From contig JASXTE010000010.1 of the NCBI GenBank assembly GCA_030280995.1, positions 25,607,823 to 25,671,822 of the forward strand: a stretch of DNA of 64,000 bases, read 5' to 3'. Below the pieces are notes generated by a model. It was not told where the DNA came from and ran no database searches. It saw nothing but the letters and a program-made list of their open reading frames with translations. Origin of the DNA: Hemileia vastatrix. Lineage: Eukaryota > Basidiomycota > Pucciniomycetes > Pucciniales > Zaghouaniaceae. This document shows positions 22,168-34,873 of this stretch, in pieces (within the stretch, counting starts at the first letter, position 1; each line of letters starts with the position of its first letter). The translations under genes and the position numbers were made by a program.

Positions 22168-23106
22168 CTAAGATTTTTTCTTTTTGTATTTTTTCAACAG
22201 AGCAGGCAGATTTGAAATTTCTTTTCCAGGTATCCATGCATCATGTTCAGATGATTTGTTCTTATATCTCAATAAATATTCAGTACCTCTTTCAGAAGTG
22301 ATAATTCTATCATTGTGAATTTTATCAATTTCTGCTGTTTCTGTGACTTCCTGAGGGTTCTTCTTAGGTCTTCCTCTTCTTTTTGGAAATAAGTCACTGT
22401 TGGAAGTATAAGGTTTAAGCAAAGAAATGGGAAAGACAGGATGTTTCCTATCATATGGAGAATACAATACAACTTCTACTGCATTATCACCAACCATTCT
22501 TTTAACAACAAATGGTCCTACAAAAGGATCTTTTAATTTGTGGTTACCTTGTAAATTGAAATGGACAGTAGAGATCAACACTTCATCACCCTTGTTAAAT
22601 GTGTATTCTTTATGGGATTTATCCCATCTTTTCTTTTCATATTCAAATGCTTTATCAATACAACTCTGAGCATGTTTTCTGCAGAGCTGTTGCATTTGCA
22701 TAAAAGATTTTACACCAGGGTGTAGTTCCAACTTAGGTAATTTATTATTGAGAATATGAGCAGGAGTGTTTGGGACATAACCTAACCAAAGCTCAAAAGG
22801 CTTTTTCTCAGTGACAGAATGAACAGTGCTATTATATGCAAATTCAAGACCAGGCAAAAGAGTGACCCAATCATGAGTAAATCTGTCATTGTCTTTATAT
22901 TCTAAACCAAAGGCACAATACCTTCTAATCATATCTTCCAGAGTTTGAATCATTCTTTCAGCTAGACCATCAGTCTGAGGATGGTGAGCTGTAGACAATT
23001 TTAACTCACAGCCACAAATATCCATCAAAGAGGTCCAAAACTCAGAAGTGAATTTTGGATCCCTATCAGAGATAATGGCTTTTGGAAAACCAATAATATT
23101 AAACAT
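22168..23106 (-). pseudogene. Gypsy-B integrase core and chromodomain of G3
   Basis: 312 codons from the integrase second Asp (SDRDPKFTSEFW) and Glu (GLAERM) through the GPY/F-like segment to the chromodomain (EYLLRYKNKSSEHDAWIP). The frame is separated from the upstream integrase by an inserted T near 23126 relative to G5. The C-terminus is the same as in G1 and G5. Confidence 0.9.
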
Positions 23107-23983
23107 GTAAGACCACCATAAGAAAAGCTAATTCTTTGGTGGATACATCTTTGTGGGTTGGAATAAATTTGCACATTTTTGTGAATCTATCAACTATTAC
23201 CCAACAAGAGTTAAAGCTGTCTTTACCTGCAACAGGAAGACCAGTGACAAAATCCATATTAATGATTTGCCAGGGAGCACTAGGTGCTTCAATATGTTGT
23301 AATAACCCTGCTCTCTTACCTGTTAACCTTTTAGATTTTTGGCAGGAATCACAAGATTCAACATATAATTTTGTGTCTTCAGACATATTAGCCCACCATG
23401 CAGTGTTTTTGATTCTAATCAATGTTTTTTCAAGATCAAAATGACCAGCTAATATGTCATCATGACAAAGTTTGAGGATAGTTTCTTTCATTGAAGGAGG
23501 AATAACAATTACATTGGTAAGCTTCCTTCTATAATATATATAACCATCTTCAATAGAAAACTTTCCTTTAGTTAAAGCACTTTGGTACTTTGCAGGAAGA
23601 GTTTTTATTAATGCTTGAATTGAAGCATTCTTAGGATCATTCAAAATAGTAACTAATTTATTTAAGTTAGAATCTTTATCATATGAATCCAGTATTAACT
23701 GTAATAACTCTTCTTCCATATCAACTATAAATATACCATGTATATGAACAGTGTCATCCTCAGGTACATAAGCAGGATTGGAGTCATTATTTGGCAGAGG
23801 CAATCTGGAGAGCATATCAACATTAGAGTGAACATTTCCAGCTCTGTGGATAATAGTCATCCTTCCTCTGTATTCCTGAACAGCAAGTTGCCACCTGAAC
23901 ATATGTCTGTTAGGTGTCTTGAGGTTTAAGAGAGATTTCACAGCACTACAGTCAGTTACCAACTCAAATTTTTGGTCATCCAA
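23099..23983 (-). pseudogene. Gypsy-B RNase H end and integrase N-terminus of G3
   Basis: 294 codons covering the RNase H C-terminus (KFELVTDCSAVKSLL), a linker, the integrase HHCC zinc domain and the first catalytic Asp (WVIVDRFTKMC). It follows a TAA just upstream, near 23986, that is shared with G1. It ends at the frameshift before the second Asp. Confidence 0.9.
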
Positions 23984-24063
23984 TTAGTAATGAAGTTTCT
24001 CAAGAGCCCAAACAACTGCTAAGCACTCCAATTGAGTGGCACCATATTTCAATTCACTATTTC

Positions 24064-26277
24064 TTAAGGCTCTAACATATAACAAATTACAACCTCTGAG
24101 GATTTATCATTAATAATTTGCTTTTGGTGAAGGGCAGCACCCAGACCAATAAAGCTAGCATCTGTATAAAGTACAAATGGCTTGTTAAAATCTGGAAGAG
24201 CCAATATAGGGGCTGTCATTAAGCAACTTTTCAATGTATTAAAAGCTTTCTGACAGTCATTATTCCAGAGAAAAGCAACATCTTTTCTGGTTAGTTTTGT
24301 AAGAGGCAAGGCTATGACCTGATAATTTTTAATATATTGTCTATAATAGCCACACATACCCAAAAAACTTTGGATTTCTCTTACAGAAGTTGGTGCTTTC
24401 ACATTTTGAATGGCAGCAACTTTATTATGGTCTACACAAATTTGTAAGCCTGACACAACATGGACAAGGACTTTCAAAGATTGAAAACCAAATTTACACT
24501 TTTTTAAAGATAAGGTCATATTGATTTCATCCATTTTTTGGAAAACTCTATTCAAGTGAATCATATGTTCATCAAAAGTTTTAGAAAAAACAATAATATC
24601 ATCAATATAAACCATGAGCCAACCCTCAATAATTTCTTGATGGAAAGTGTTATCCATGACTTTCTGGAAAACTGAAGGAGCATTTTTAGGGCCAAATGGC
24701 ATCCTAACATACTTATATATTCCCATATGAGTAGCAATAAGCAAAAAAGTTTGAGAATTTTCCTCAACTGGAACTTGATGATAACCTTTATTACCATCCA
24801 GACAACTAATAAATTTTGCACCTTGCAAGGTAGCATGTATTGAATTAATTCTGGGTAAAGGATAAATATCATCAACAGTATAAGTATTTAAAGCTCTGTA
24901 ATCTCCACATAATCTAGCTTTATCTTTTTCATATGAAATCAAGACTGGGGAGATGACACAATATTTGGGGGTGACATCCACTTTCTCAATGATATTCATT
25001 TTCAATAATGTTTCAATATTATCTTCAATATCTTTTCTTTTTGATGGAGAAGCAGGATATGGTTTTTTCTTAAGGGAAGGAGGAATATCACTCAAATTAC
25101 AGGATAAGGTAATTTTCATCTCTTCCTGAACAATTCCCAAGACATGAGAACCATGAGCAAAAGCCATAGGGAAAGATGTAATAGAGGCAACAATAGAATC
25201 CTTTTGTTCATTAGTCAAATGATCACCAAAAGAAGCGGTATTTATTTCATGTAATAAATCATCCATTTCAGTTGTTGTTCTACCTTTACATTGGGTCAGT
25301 GAGTTACAAGATTTCAACAAATGCCCAGAAGGTTTAGGAGAAGAAATTTTGAATTTTCTTTTCCCATTCATTCCTAAGGTAAAGCAATTATTTGCTGGGT
25401 CCAGTTTCACACCAAACATGGTTAAAATATCATTTCCCATAATAAACCAATTGCTCAAATTATCATTTTTCATGACAACAAACTCACAAATAGCTCTGAC
25501 AAAACCACCATTATATTTGAAGAATACAGAGGTTTTGTATTTGCCAATAGGAAATAATGTAGAACCATACCCTCTCCATTTTTCAGAAGTTATAGGCAAT
25601 AATTTACTCAAATATTCCTTATCCACTGAAGCCAAAGATTTTTCAGATACTACACTTCCTCCAGCACCAGAATCAAGAACTACATCAACATTTTTACCAT
25701 TAATGATAACAGGTGCCTTTAAAGGGGATATAGGAATAGAATTGTTAGTAATATCTTTAATTATCTCAGCATTTTCTACTGAAGATAAATTCAATACACA
25801 ATCTTCAGATATATTATTTAAATAATGGACATCATGTTCCAACATTAAAACATCTTTAACAGATTCATTGTCATAGGAGATATTACTTTCACAGTCACTG
25901 GAAGAATTATTGACATCAAGTTCAATTTCATCAGTGTCTTCATTTTGTTCAACAAGATGAATTTTCTTGTCACAAACATGACCCTTCTGCCACGGTTTGT
26001 TACATTTATAACAAGTATTTGTTGCATATTTTTTAGGTGCAACTGGGGCAGAGGGTTTACCAGATTTTTCTGGGAGCTTTATAGAAGGTTTATTCTGATC
26101 ATTATAAGATTTACTAAGGTAAATCTTTGGTTCATATCTATGGTTGAGTAGTACTTCATTACAGATGTTAATGAAAGAAGAATTTTCCCTTACATGCTCA
26201 GTTCTAGCAACAATCAAATCCCTAAGAGAATTTGGTAATTTATACAAGATTTTATCTCTCCAAATATCATAATCCAT
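24064..26277 (-). pseudogene. Gypsy-B Gag end, protease, RT and RNase H of G3
   Basis: 737 open codons. In order: end of Gag, zinc knuckle CYKCNKPWQKGHVC, acidic linker, protease DSGAGGSVVSE, RT with YIDD intact, and RNase H with YTDASFIGLG. The end at 24064 comes from a short altered segment in RNase H relative to G5 (VICYMLEP replaces VICYISRT). A frameshift near 26285 separates it from the rest of Gag. Confidence 0.9.
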
Positions 26278-26292
26278 CTTTGGATCAATTGC

Positions 26293-28335
26293 TCAAAGGA
26301 TTTTAGTTATTTTCATCAGAAAAACAATGGGCTTTTCAACAGAGGAGGATACATATCTAGTATTCTCATACAGTCTCTGCTGAGCTAACTTGAATTTTGA
26401 ACCACCAAACTGATTCTCAATCAAGGATTTCCAATCATTCCATGTATAATGATTGTTATCTAAGAGGACAGATTCATACCACATCAAGGCTACATTGGAA
26501 AATAAAGAAATTAGCTTAGAAACAATTTCCTCATCAGGTAGTTTATAAGATCTCTTTAAATTATCAATTCTTTGGATAAAGTGTTGCCAATCAGAGGAAG
26601 AATCACCATCAAAGGTAGGATATTGGTCTAACTTAGGCCAATTTTTCTGACTACTGGGATGGTCCACTTTTTGGTTTGAATTATTCATTAGTAATAATTC
26701 CTGAAGTTTAGCCAGGTGTTCAGAAATTTCATTATTTACAGAAACAGCTGGTGCATGACCATCACAAGATTTTTTTCTAGTAGCAAAAGATTTTACAGAC
26801 TCATTGTCAGTTTGTTTAATGGTTGAAATATGAGGAAGAAAGGATGAACTTTGTTCAGGTTTTTTCCCTTTATTTTTATGCAGCTTACTGGCAGAATTCT
26901 CATTTAATTCATTATTGATGGTTAAGGTTGAGAACTTTTCCTGTAGGTCAGACACATAGTTTCTTATTCTTGGAATTTCAGACATCTGGTCATTCACTTT
27001 TGCAAGAGATAGAACATTTCTGTCCTCAGAAACTGAGTGTTTGGTACTTAGTGCATGGAAGTCATTTTTTAGTTTCTTCAACTCATTTTGTAGAGATTTT
27101 ATTTCATTTTTGAATGAATAATTTTCCTCAATAAGGGGTTTCAATTCACTCAATGTCTTATGCAGACTGATATTTCTATCTGAGATAGCTCTATGGTCAC
27201 TTCTTATTTGTTTTTGTTGACTAAGAACAATATTCAAGGTTTCTTTGATTTTTAAATAAGCTGTATCTTGTACAGAAGAACTCACTTTACATTGCAAGTG
27301 TAAATTATTTAATCTATCATTTTCATGAATTAACACATCTCTCACATGTTTGTCTTTCACAATATTAAAATCAAGGGTATCTTTCAATATTTCCTCAGAA
27401 GTTTTTTCAATTAAGTTATAGATTTCAGGGGGAACAGAATCATTTTTAATTGCAAGAGAAGGATTAATTAAAGATGTAGAAGTTAAATGTAAAGGTTCAT
27501 CAAATGACAATTTGCTAATTACATCAATAGGGCTACTAGTTACAGGAAGCTGTCTTTTAACAGGTTTAACTGTTCTTTCACCATGTTCAATAATATTACC
27601 TGCAGAAGAAGATTTATTAGAAAACATACCCAAGTGACTATCAACCAAATTACTTACCATGGCAGAGGAGGAAACTTCCCCTGGGACTGGGTTTGGGATT
27701 GTGCTTGGGCCTTCTTTCTCCTGCTTTGTTGGTAGGGATGAGGAGGTGGATGGAAATTGGGTGTTCTGGATGGGCCAGGCTGATGATGGGGAGGGTGTTG
27801 CACATTCTGTTGGTAGTGACTCATTAGATAATCCCATTTCCATTGCTCTACTTCCATAGTATTTGGATTTTGGATGGTTGAGCTGGGTGGCTGTGAAGGT
27901 TGAGCCTGAAATTGAAGCTGATTGGGAGGCAATTGAGGAGGGGCCTGGGCCTGAATCTGGTTCCTGAGTTCTTGGACCTGATCCCACAATGTGTCTACCT
28001 TTGCTTTGTACGTCATATTTTCTGTCTTCAACTCTTTTATATGACTGGATAGGTTGCTGATTTGTTGTGGCAGAGGAAGCTTTTTTATTTTGAAGCCTTT
28101 TGGAAGACCTTCTTGAGGCACTAGAGGCTTTACTTCCTTCTGTGGTACTGGGGGAAGGGGGTTTGGTTTGTTTGCATTTCCTGTCATTTCCACATCCTGC
28201 AGTATGTGAATTCTTTGTGTTAACATAAGATTTTTTATGACCAACTTTAGAAGAACTTACAGTGTCAGCATCATAGTCAATTTCTATTTCATCCACTTGC
28301 ATGTTATCCATTTTTTCTGTCAAATTGTTGGACAT
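26293..28335 (-). pseudogene. Gypsy-B Gag of G3
   Basis: 680 codons with the same layout as G1 and G5. The N-terminal part overlaps predicted spliced ORF1. A coiled-coil region follows, then the capsid-like domain around YPTFDGDSSSDWQHF. A small deletion near 26285 (CTTTGAGC instead of CTTAGAGC) breaks the frame into the protease part. Confidence 0.87.
27654..28335 (-). CDS. Predicted spliced ORF1 of G3
   Basis: Exon 1 is 28335-28261, the 64-nt intron 28260-28197 and exon 2 28196-27654, read on the minus strand. Lengths are identical to G1 and G5. GTAAGT and CAG are kept; the branch site reads GTTAAC instead of GCTAAC. The product is again 205 residues ending PPLPW. The stop (27654-27656) overlaps an ATG (27658-27660) in the Gag-Pol frame. 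Same interpretation as in G1. Confidence 0.5.
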
Positions 28336-29028
28336 ACTAGTGGGAAGATTAATATTTTACTTTGTACTTTATAAAAAAATAATCAAAGTTAGTCAATAAT
28401 TGCTCCAAATAATAAAAAAATTTTTTAATTAATTAAATTATAGAAAAAATAACTTTCAATATAAAGTAATAATTAAAAAATTAATTTTTTTAAAAAAAAA
28501 ATGGATCGCAAGTTTAAATTGGGAATAACAAGTTAGTTAATTCAACCAATTAATTACCAATATTAAATATGGCAATATATTGGGACTAAGCACAATGTAC
28601 TTTTAAGTCAACCAAAATTAACAATAATTAATAATAAAAAAAAATTAAATTAATAATTCAATTTGTATTAATAATAATGTCAATTCTTCTAGGACTAAGA
28701 GGATTTAACACTCTATAATGGTCAACTAGGAAAAAAAAATTTTTTAAAAATTGAACACTTACACTCAGTGAATCAGCAATTAAGCCACAATCACTGTTAT
28801 TGCAATAAAAATATAGTAATATGAGTGAGAGGCGCAAAGGTGAACTTACTATAGTGATCGAAAAATCACTTCAAAATAATATAAAAATTAATATTATATA
28901 AACCTAAGATGTTGAACCCAAGTTCGAAACACAGTCGCGGCAAAAGTTTCGTTTTGCTAGGTGGTCCGTGCGTTTTGTCGTTCGTCGCCAGGCTTCGATC
29001 GTCGTTGTCGTTTGGAAAGGCCCTCAGT
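28336..29028 (-). other. Gypsy-B untranslated leader of G3
   Basis: 693 bases between the 5' LTR and the gag ATG, AT-rich near gag and GC-richer next to the LTR. No gene is seen in it. Confidence 0.75.
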
Positions 29029-30150
29029 TGTCGGCCGGTCGTCTAGAAGAAGGAAAGAGAGGAGGAGAAGGAGGAAAGGAGTATGGGTAATAAAGGAAAT
29101 AAAATTTAATAAAATTATTTAATTTATTGAGAGAAGGCAACGATGAGTGAGCTGAGAAGAGACAACAATTTGGTTTTATAAATATTAATATTATTTAAGT
29201 AAGAGTTCTGCGCGGCAACCAATATAATTACTATCAGAGTTAAAGCAACCTTTAAATTGTTATATAAAATTTTAATTAGAATTTTATTACTAATAAAAAG
29301 AATATAAACGTAATATAAAAATTGTATTTAATTTGTTGAGTGTATAATAAGTGATAAGGCTACAGGGGATTATCCAAGGCCCTTTTATAGGCAATGGGTC
29401 CTCTGAAGCGCTACTATATCAGTAAATACAATGATTAGAAAGGAATAAAACAAACATATCAAAAGAGTAAATGAAACATAACAATATAGAGAAAAACATG
29501 AAACAAATAATTAAAAGCCCAATTAAGAATCCAAGTTCCCGCCATTAATCCCCAAATCAGTAAGTGACAATAGTAAATAACTAAACAAGATTGGAAACAT
29601 AGGAACTATGAGAAATATAATTCCCAACAGATGGTACATTCTGATTAGAGGACATTTTAAGTGAAACAAAAAATAAGTTGACGCAACAAAACAAGCAATT
29701 AATCTCAATTTAGTCCAAATTAATTTATTTGTTTTTTCTAACACAATTAAGGGTCAAAAGAAGCGTCCTTAATAATTGTTTAGTATCATATGAGAGGTAT
29801 TAGTTAATATATAATTTTAAGTAATTAATTTAAATATATTATAAATCAAATTTTCACTTGTAATTATAATATATGTTTTTTAATTAATTAAATATAAATT
29901 TATAATTATTAAATACATAAAAATGCGCCATTATTTGTAGAATATATTCTATTATGCTCAATTTAATTGTATATAAAAATATATATAACCAATAAATTTA
30001 ATGTAACATTTGTATATAATAAAATTCTTATATAATTTCATTATGCAATAAAATATTAAGTTATATTCATTAAATACAAGTCTTACCCACTCTTTAAGGT
30101 TTTATAATTTATATATCATTTACTGGACTCCTGGAATAGCCTGGCTGACA
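29029..30150 (-). repeat. Gypsy-B 5' LTR of G3
   Basis: 1,122 bp from TGTCGGCC to GGCTGACA, with the TATA box complement at 29383-29389. It ends next to TSD ATAAA at 30151-30155. Confidence 0.95.
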
Positions 30151-30181
30151 ATAAACATCAACGTCCTGGAAAGTTTTCAGC
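30151..30181 (+). pseudogene. Copia-A C2 fragment between G3 and L4
   Basis: 31 bases continuing the C2 integrase-linker coding sequence (around KHQRPGKFSA). They show that G3 and L4 lie only 26 bases apart in the host element. C2 sequence then stops at the L4 LTR. Confidence 0.9.
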
Positions 30182-32250
30182 TGTAGAAGTTTTAGCACAA
30201 AGGAAAGCTAAACACAGGTCAATCAGCAACTGTGCACCTTACAACAACAAGTAACTACAACAAAGCGTGTGCTAAAACTGGACAAAAGACTCTATTCTCC
30301 CCACACAGTGCAAAGACTGTCAGATGCGGCCAAAAGGGAAAGCAGTGGACAGGAAGAAGCAGTGGAAGGGATAAAGAGAATAGAGAGAAAGAGAAAGAAA
30401 AAAGATTTGGATCTCATTGCAAAAACAAACATACCTAAACACAGGTCAATCAGCAACTGTGCACCTTACAACAACAAGTAACTACAACAAAGCGTGTGCT
30501 AAAACTATAAGGGACACAAGTGTGAGCTGCTGTGGTTAGGACTAAAAGAATCAGAGAAAAGATAACAGAAAAGAAAAGGAAAGAACCTGGACAAAAGACT
30601 CTATTCTCCCCACACAGTGCAAAGACTGTCAGATGCGGCCAAAAGGGAAAGCAGTGGACAGGAAGAAGCAGTGGAAGGGATAAAGAGAATAGAGAGAAAG
30701 AGAAAGAAAAAAGATTTGGATGGGGAAAACGGAAATGGCAATGAGAGGGCTCATTATATGACAAAGTCCACCATCCAAAACAATAGAAACTAACACGACG
30801 TCGACAAAACTACTAAACTACAATACAGAAAAAGAGACAGGTTCTGTCGGCTGGTCGTCTAGAAGAAGGAGAAAATGGAGGAAGGAATGAGAGGAGGAGA
30901 AGGAGGAAAAAAGTATGGGTAATAAAAAAAAATAAAATTTAATAAAATTATTTAATTTATTGAGAGAAAAAACAACGATAAGTGAGCTGGGAGGTGACAA
31001 CAACTTGGTTTTATTAATATTAATATTATTTTAAGTAAGAGTTCTGCGCGGCAACCAAAATAATTACTATCAGAGTTAAAGCAACCTTTAAATTGTTATA
31101 TAAAATTTTAATTAGATTTTTATTACTAATAAAAAGAATATAAACGTAATATAAAAATTGTATTTAAATTGTTGAGTGTATAATAAGTGATAAGGCTACA
31201 GGGGATTATCCAAGGCCCTTTTATAGGCAATGGGTCCTCTGAAGCGCTACTATATCAGTAAATACAATGATTAGAAAGGAATAAAACAAATATATCAAAA
31301 AGAGTAAATGAAACATAACAATATAGAGAAAAACATGAAACAATTAATTAAAAGCCCAATTAAGAATCCAATTTCCCCGCCATTAATCCCCAAATCAGTA
31401 AGTGACAATAGTAAATAACTAAACAAGAGTGGAAACATAGGAACTATGAGAAATATAATTCCCAACAGATGGTCCATCCTGATTAGAGAACATTTTAAGT
31501 GAAACAAAAAAATAATTTGACGCAACAAAACAATCAATTAATCTCAATTTAGTTCAATTTAATTTATTTGTTTTTTCTAACACAATTAAGGGTCAAAAGA
31601 AGCGTCCTTAATAATTGTTTTAGTGTCATATGAGAGGTATTAGTTAATATATAAATTTAAGTAATTAATTTAAATATATTATAAATCAAATTTACACTTG
31701 TAATTATAATATATGTTTTTTAATTAATTAAATATAAATTGATAATTATTAAATATATAAAAATGCGCCATTATTTGTAGAATATATTATATTATGCCCA
31801 ATTTAATTGTATATAAAAATATATATAACCAATAAATTTAATGTAACATTTGTATATAATAAAATTCTTATATAATTTCATTATGTAATAAAATATTAAG
31901 TTATATTCATTAAATACAAGTTTTATCCACTCTTTAAGGTTTTATAATTTATATATCATTTACTGGACTCCTGGAATAGCCTGGCTGACAGGTTCACATC
32001 CAAGGAAAAAGTTCCCAGCCGGGGAAAAGATTCACACTCCAGGTAAAGAAACACGTCCTCGAGGTCCAGAATCAATACATTGACTCCGGGTGGGAAAGAA
32101 ATGTTGTTCTTGATGCTGGAGCTCGTATCTTTGAAGTTCCTCGGCGGAAAAGGTCAGGAAAAGAGGATATGAGCAAGGAGAATGACTTGAGACGATGGTA
32201 AGAAGCTGGAGTAAGGAATGGGTCAGGTATTAGAGGCAGAAATTTCAACA
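30182..32250 (-). repeat. Copia-A LTR L4, split by a solo Gypsy LTR
   Basis: Reverse long-form LTR: 30182-30845 plus 31996-32250, about 919 bp in all, TGTAGAAG to TTTCAACA. The left flank TCAGC and right flank TGAAC do not match. The two sides are different positions of the Copia-A polyprotein (around codon 733 on the left, 918 on the right). It is therefore not a simple solo LTR but a probable recombinant between LTRs of two different insertions. Confidence 0.9.
30846..31990 (-). repeat. Solo Gypsy-B LTR inside L4
   Basis: 1,145-bp reverse LTR from TGTCGGCT to GGCTGACA with perfect TSD GGTTC at 30841-30845 and 31991-31995. No internal sequence is present. It arose by LTR-LTR recombination after a Gypsy-B insertion into the Copia LTR. 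Confidence 0.95.
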
Positions 32251-32251
32251 T

Positions 32252-33985
32252 GAACATTTACATCAGATTTATTATGATCATTATCAACATGATTCCTACT
32301 CTGATTCTCCTGACCCTCTTGGGTTATATGCAGCAAATGCCTTTGCTTTCTCTCTAGAAGCTCCCTTGCTAGCTCATGAAATTCCTGAACCCCAGTGTTA
32401 TAAGCAAGCAATCTATTCCAAATATTCAGCAGAATGGGCAGAGGCTGTGAAACATGAACATCAAGCACTTCAGCGTTGTAACACTTGGAAAATTGTCCCC
32501 AGGCCTGAAAAAGCTAATGTAATTGGCTGCAGGTGGGTTTTCAGGGTTAAACCTAATGCTGATGGTGGTGTTTCCAAGTTCAAAGCCCGTTGTGTAGCAA
32601 AAGGATATTCTCAAATCCTAGGAATAGATTTTCATGAAACTTTTGCACCCACTGGACGGATCACTTCTCTCAGGACCATTCTTTCTTTAGCAGCTTATTT
32701 TGACTGGGATGTTCATCAAATGGATGTAGTGGCAGCTTTTCTCCAGGGAAACTTAAATGAAACTGTTTATATGGAACAACCTGAAGGAACACTAACTGCT
32801 GGAAATGAAGGTAAAGTTTGCCAATTGTTGCGTCCTCTTTATGGCATCAAACAAGCTCCCTTTTGCTGGAATTCACGTATAAATGACTACTTGTGCAAGC
32901 TCAACTTCTCCCCCCTTAAGTGTGATCAGTGTGTGTATGTTTGGAGAAACAAATCACAAATCTGTATCATTTATCTTCATGTTGATGATATGGTCATTAC
33001 TGGTAATCATTTTCTTTGGTTCAAAGACAAAATCAAAACTGAATTTGAGATGGATGATCTTGGTCCTGCCACTTGGATTTTGGGAATGCGTCTCACCAGG
33101 AACAGAACAGCACGTACTCTTTCTTTATCACAAGATTCTTATGCTGAAAAAGTTTTGTCCAACTGGAATATGGCCAACTGTAATCCCTGTCTCACTCCCT
33201 TATCCCCAAATGATTATCCTGTCAAAGCAACCAGTGAAGAAATTGCTGAATTCAATGCTCTGAAAATCAATTACCGCTCTGCTATTGGTGCACTCAACTA
33301 TTTGTCTGTTGCAACAAGACCTGATCTCTCTTTTGCAGTTGGTGCATTATCTCAACATCTCATTGAACCAGGTATCAAACACTGGCTTGCTGTCAAACAC
33401 ACTTTCAGATATCTGCGTGCCACTTCATCATCATCTCTCACTTTTGGAGGAAAATGCCCAATTCCAAATCATCCATCACTCTGTCCTCTTATTTACTCTG
33501 ACACTGATTATGCTGGGGATCCTGATACCAGGCGCTCAACTGGAGGGTATGTTGCCATACTCAATGGAGGAGCTATTTCCTGGAGTTCTAAAAAGCAGCA
33601 AGTCGTCACTATCTCTAGTACTGAAGCTGAGTTCAGAGGCATTGTGGATGCTGGATGTGAAGCAATCTGGCTGACTAAATTACTTACTTCCTTCAATATT
33701 CCTAAGTCACCTTCACCTTTAATCCTTGCTGACAATGCCAGTTCCATTTCACAATGCAAGGATTCACTCAGATACCGTCAAAGATCAAAACATGTGGACA
33801 CTCAACTTTGTTGGATTACTGAAAGCATCAACAAAAATCATTTTCAGCTTCAACACATTTCAACTGAACACATGGTGGCTGATCTTCTTACAAAATCTTT
33901 AGGAAAAGTCAAGCTGTCTTATCTCCTCAAACTCATGGGTCTGGTATTAAGGGGGGGTGTTGAAATTTCTGCCTCTAATACCTGA
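32252..33985 (+). pseudogene. Copia-A RT and RNase H half (C2b)
   Basis: This covers residues from about 918 to the C-terminus of the polyprotein. It includes the RT with VDD, the RNase H DDE residues and the terminal LRGGVEISASNT that runs into the 3' LTR. It is open throughout. A first ATG at 32366 would give 539 residues, but this is a fragment of Gag-Pol without Gag, protease and integrase. One early codon is His instead of Arg (CGT to CAT). It belongs to a different insertion from C2, because its 3' LTR is embedded in Gypsy G5, not in C1. Confidence 0.9.
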
Positions 33986-34873
33986 CCCATTCCTTACTCC
34001 AGCTTCTTACCATCGTCTCAAGTCATTCTCCTTGCTCATATCCTCTTTTCCTGACCTTTTCCGCCGAGGAACTTCAAAGATACGAGCTCCAGCATCAAGA
34101 ACAACATTTCTTTCCCACCCGGAGTCAATGTATTGATTCTGGACCTCGAGGACGTGTTTCTTTACCTGGAGTGTGAATCTTTTCCCCGGCTGGGAACTTT
34201 TTCCTTGGATGTGAACCTGTCTCTTTTTCTGTATTGTAGTTTAGTAGTTTTGTCGACGTCGTGTTAGTTTCTATTGTTTTGGATGGTGGACTTTGTCATA
34301 TAATGAGCCCTCTCTTTGCCATTTCCGTTTTCCCCATCCAAATCTTTTTCTTTCTCTTTCTCTCTATTCTCTTTATCCCTTCCACTGCTTCTTCCTGTCC
34401 ACTGCTTTCCCTTTTGGCCGCATCTGACAGTCTTTGCACTGTGTGGGGAGAATAGAGTCTTTTGTCCAGGTTCTTTCCTTTTCTTTTCTGTTATCTTTTC
34501 TCTGATTCTTTTAGTCCTAACCACAGCAGCTCACACTTGTGTCCCTTATAGTTTTAGCACACGCTTTGTTGTAGTTACTTGTTGTTGTAAGGTGCACAGT
34601 TGCTGATTGACCTGTGTTTAGGTATGTTTGTTTTTGCAATGAAATCCAAATCTTTTTCTTTCTCTTTCTCTCTATTCTCTTTATCCCTTCCACTGCTTCT
34701 TCCTGTCCACTGCTTTCCCTTTTGGCCGCATCTGACAGTCTTTGCACTGTGTGGGGAGAATAGAGTCTTTTGTCCAGTTTTAGCACACGCTTTGTTGTAG
34801 TTACTTGTTGTTGTAAGGTGCACAGTTGCTGATTGACCTGTGTTTAGCTTTCCTCTGTGCTAAAACTTCTACA
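33958..34873 (+). repeat. Copia-A 3' LTR of C2b
   Basis: 916-bp long-form LTR, TGTTGAAATTTC to CTTCTACA, preceded by the polypurine tract AAGGGGGGG. Its right flank TTATA is inside the Gypsy-B G5 5' LTR. Confidence 0.95.

Larger units (their letters stand above)
14542..30150 (-). mobile_element. Gypsy-B element G3 (reverse, carries nested C3)
   Basis: Full-length chromodomain Gypsy in reverse orientation, TSD ATAAA. Its 3' LTR is 14542-14896 plus 21349-22133, split by Copia-A C3. The internal region is 22134-29028 and the 5' LTR is 29029-30150. The LTRs differ by an 18-bp length change in the purine-rich terminal part (about 1,140 and 1,122 bp). All coding domains are present, but the frame is broken near 26285, 24064, 23986 and 23106. 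Confidence 0.95.

Noticed and set aside
32366..33985. 539-codon ORF starting MLAHEIPEP as a stand-alone RT gene
   Set aside because: It is the C-terminal part of Copia-A Gag-Pol. The upstream frame is open to the LTR breakpoint and the Met is internal in intact copies.
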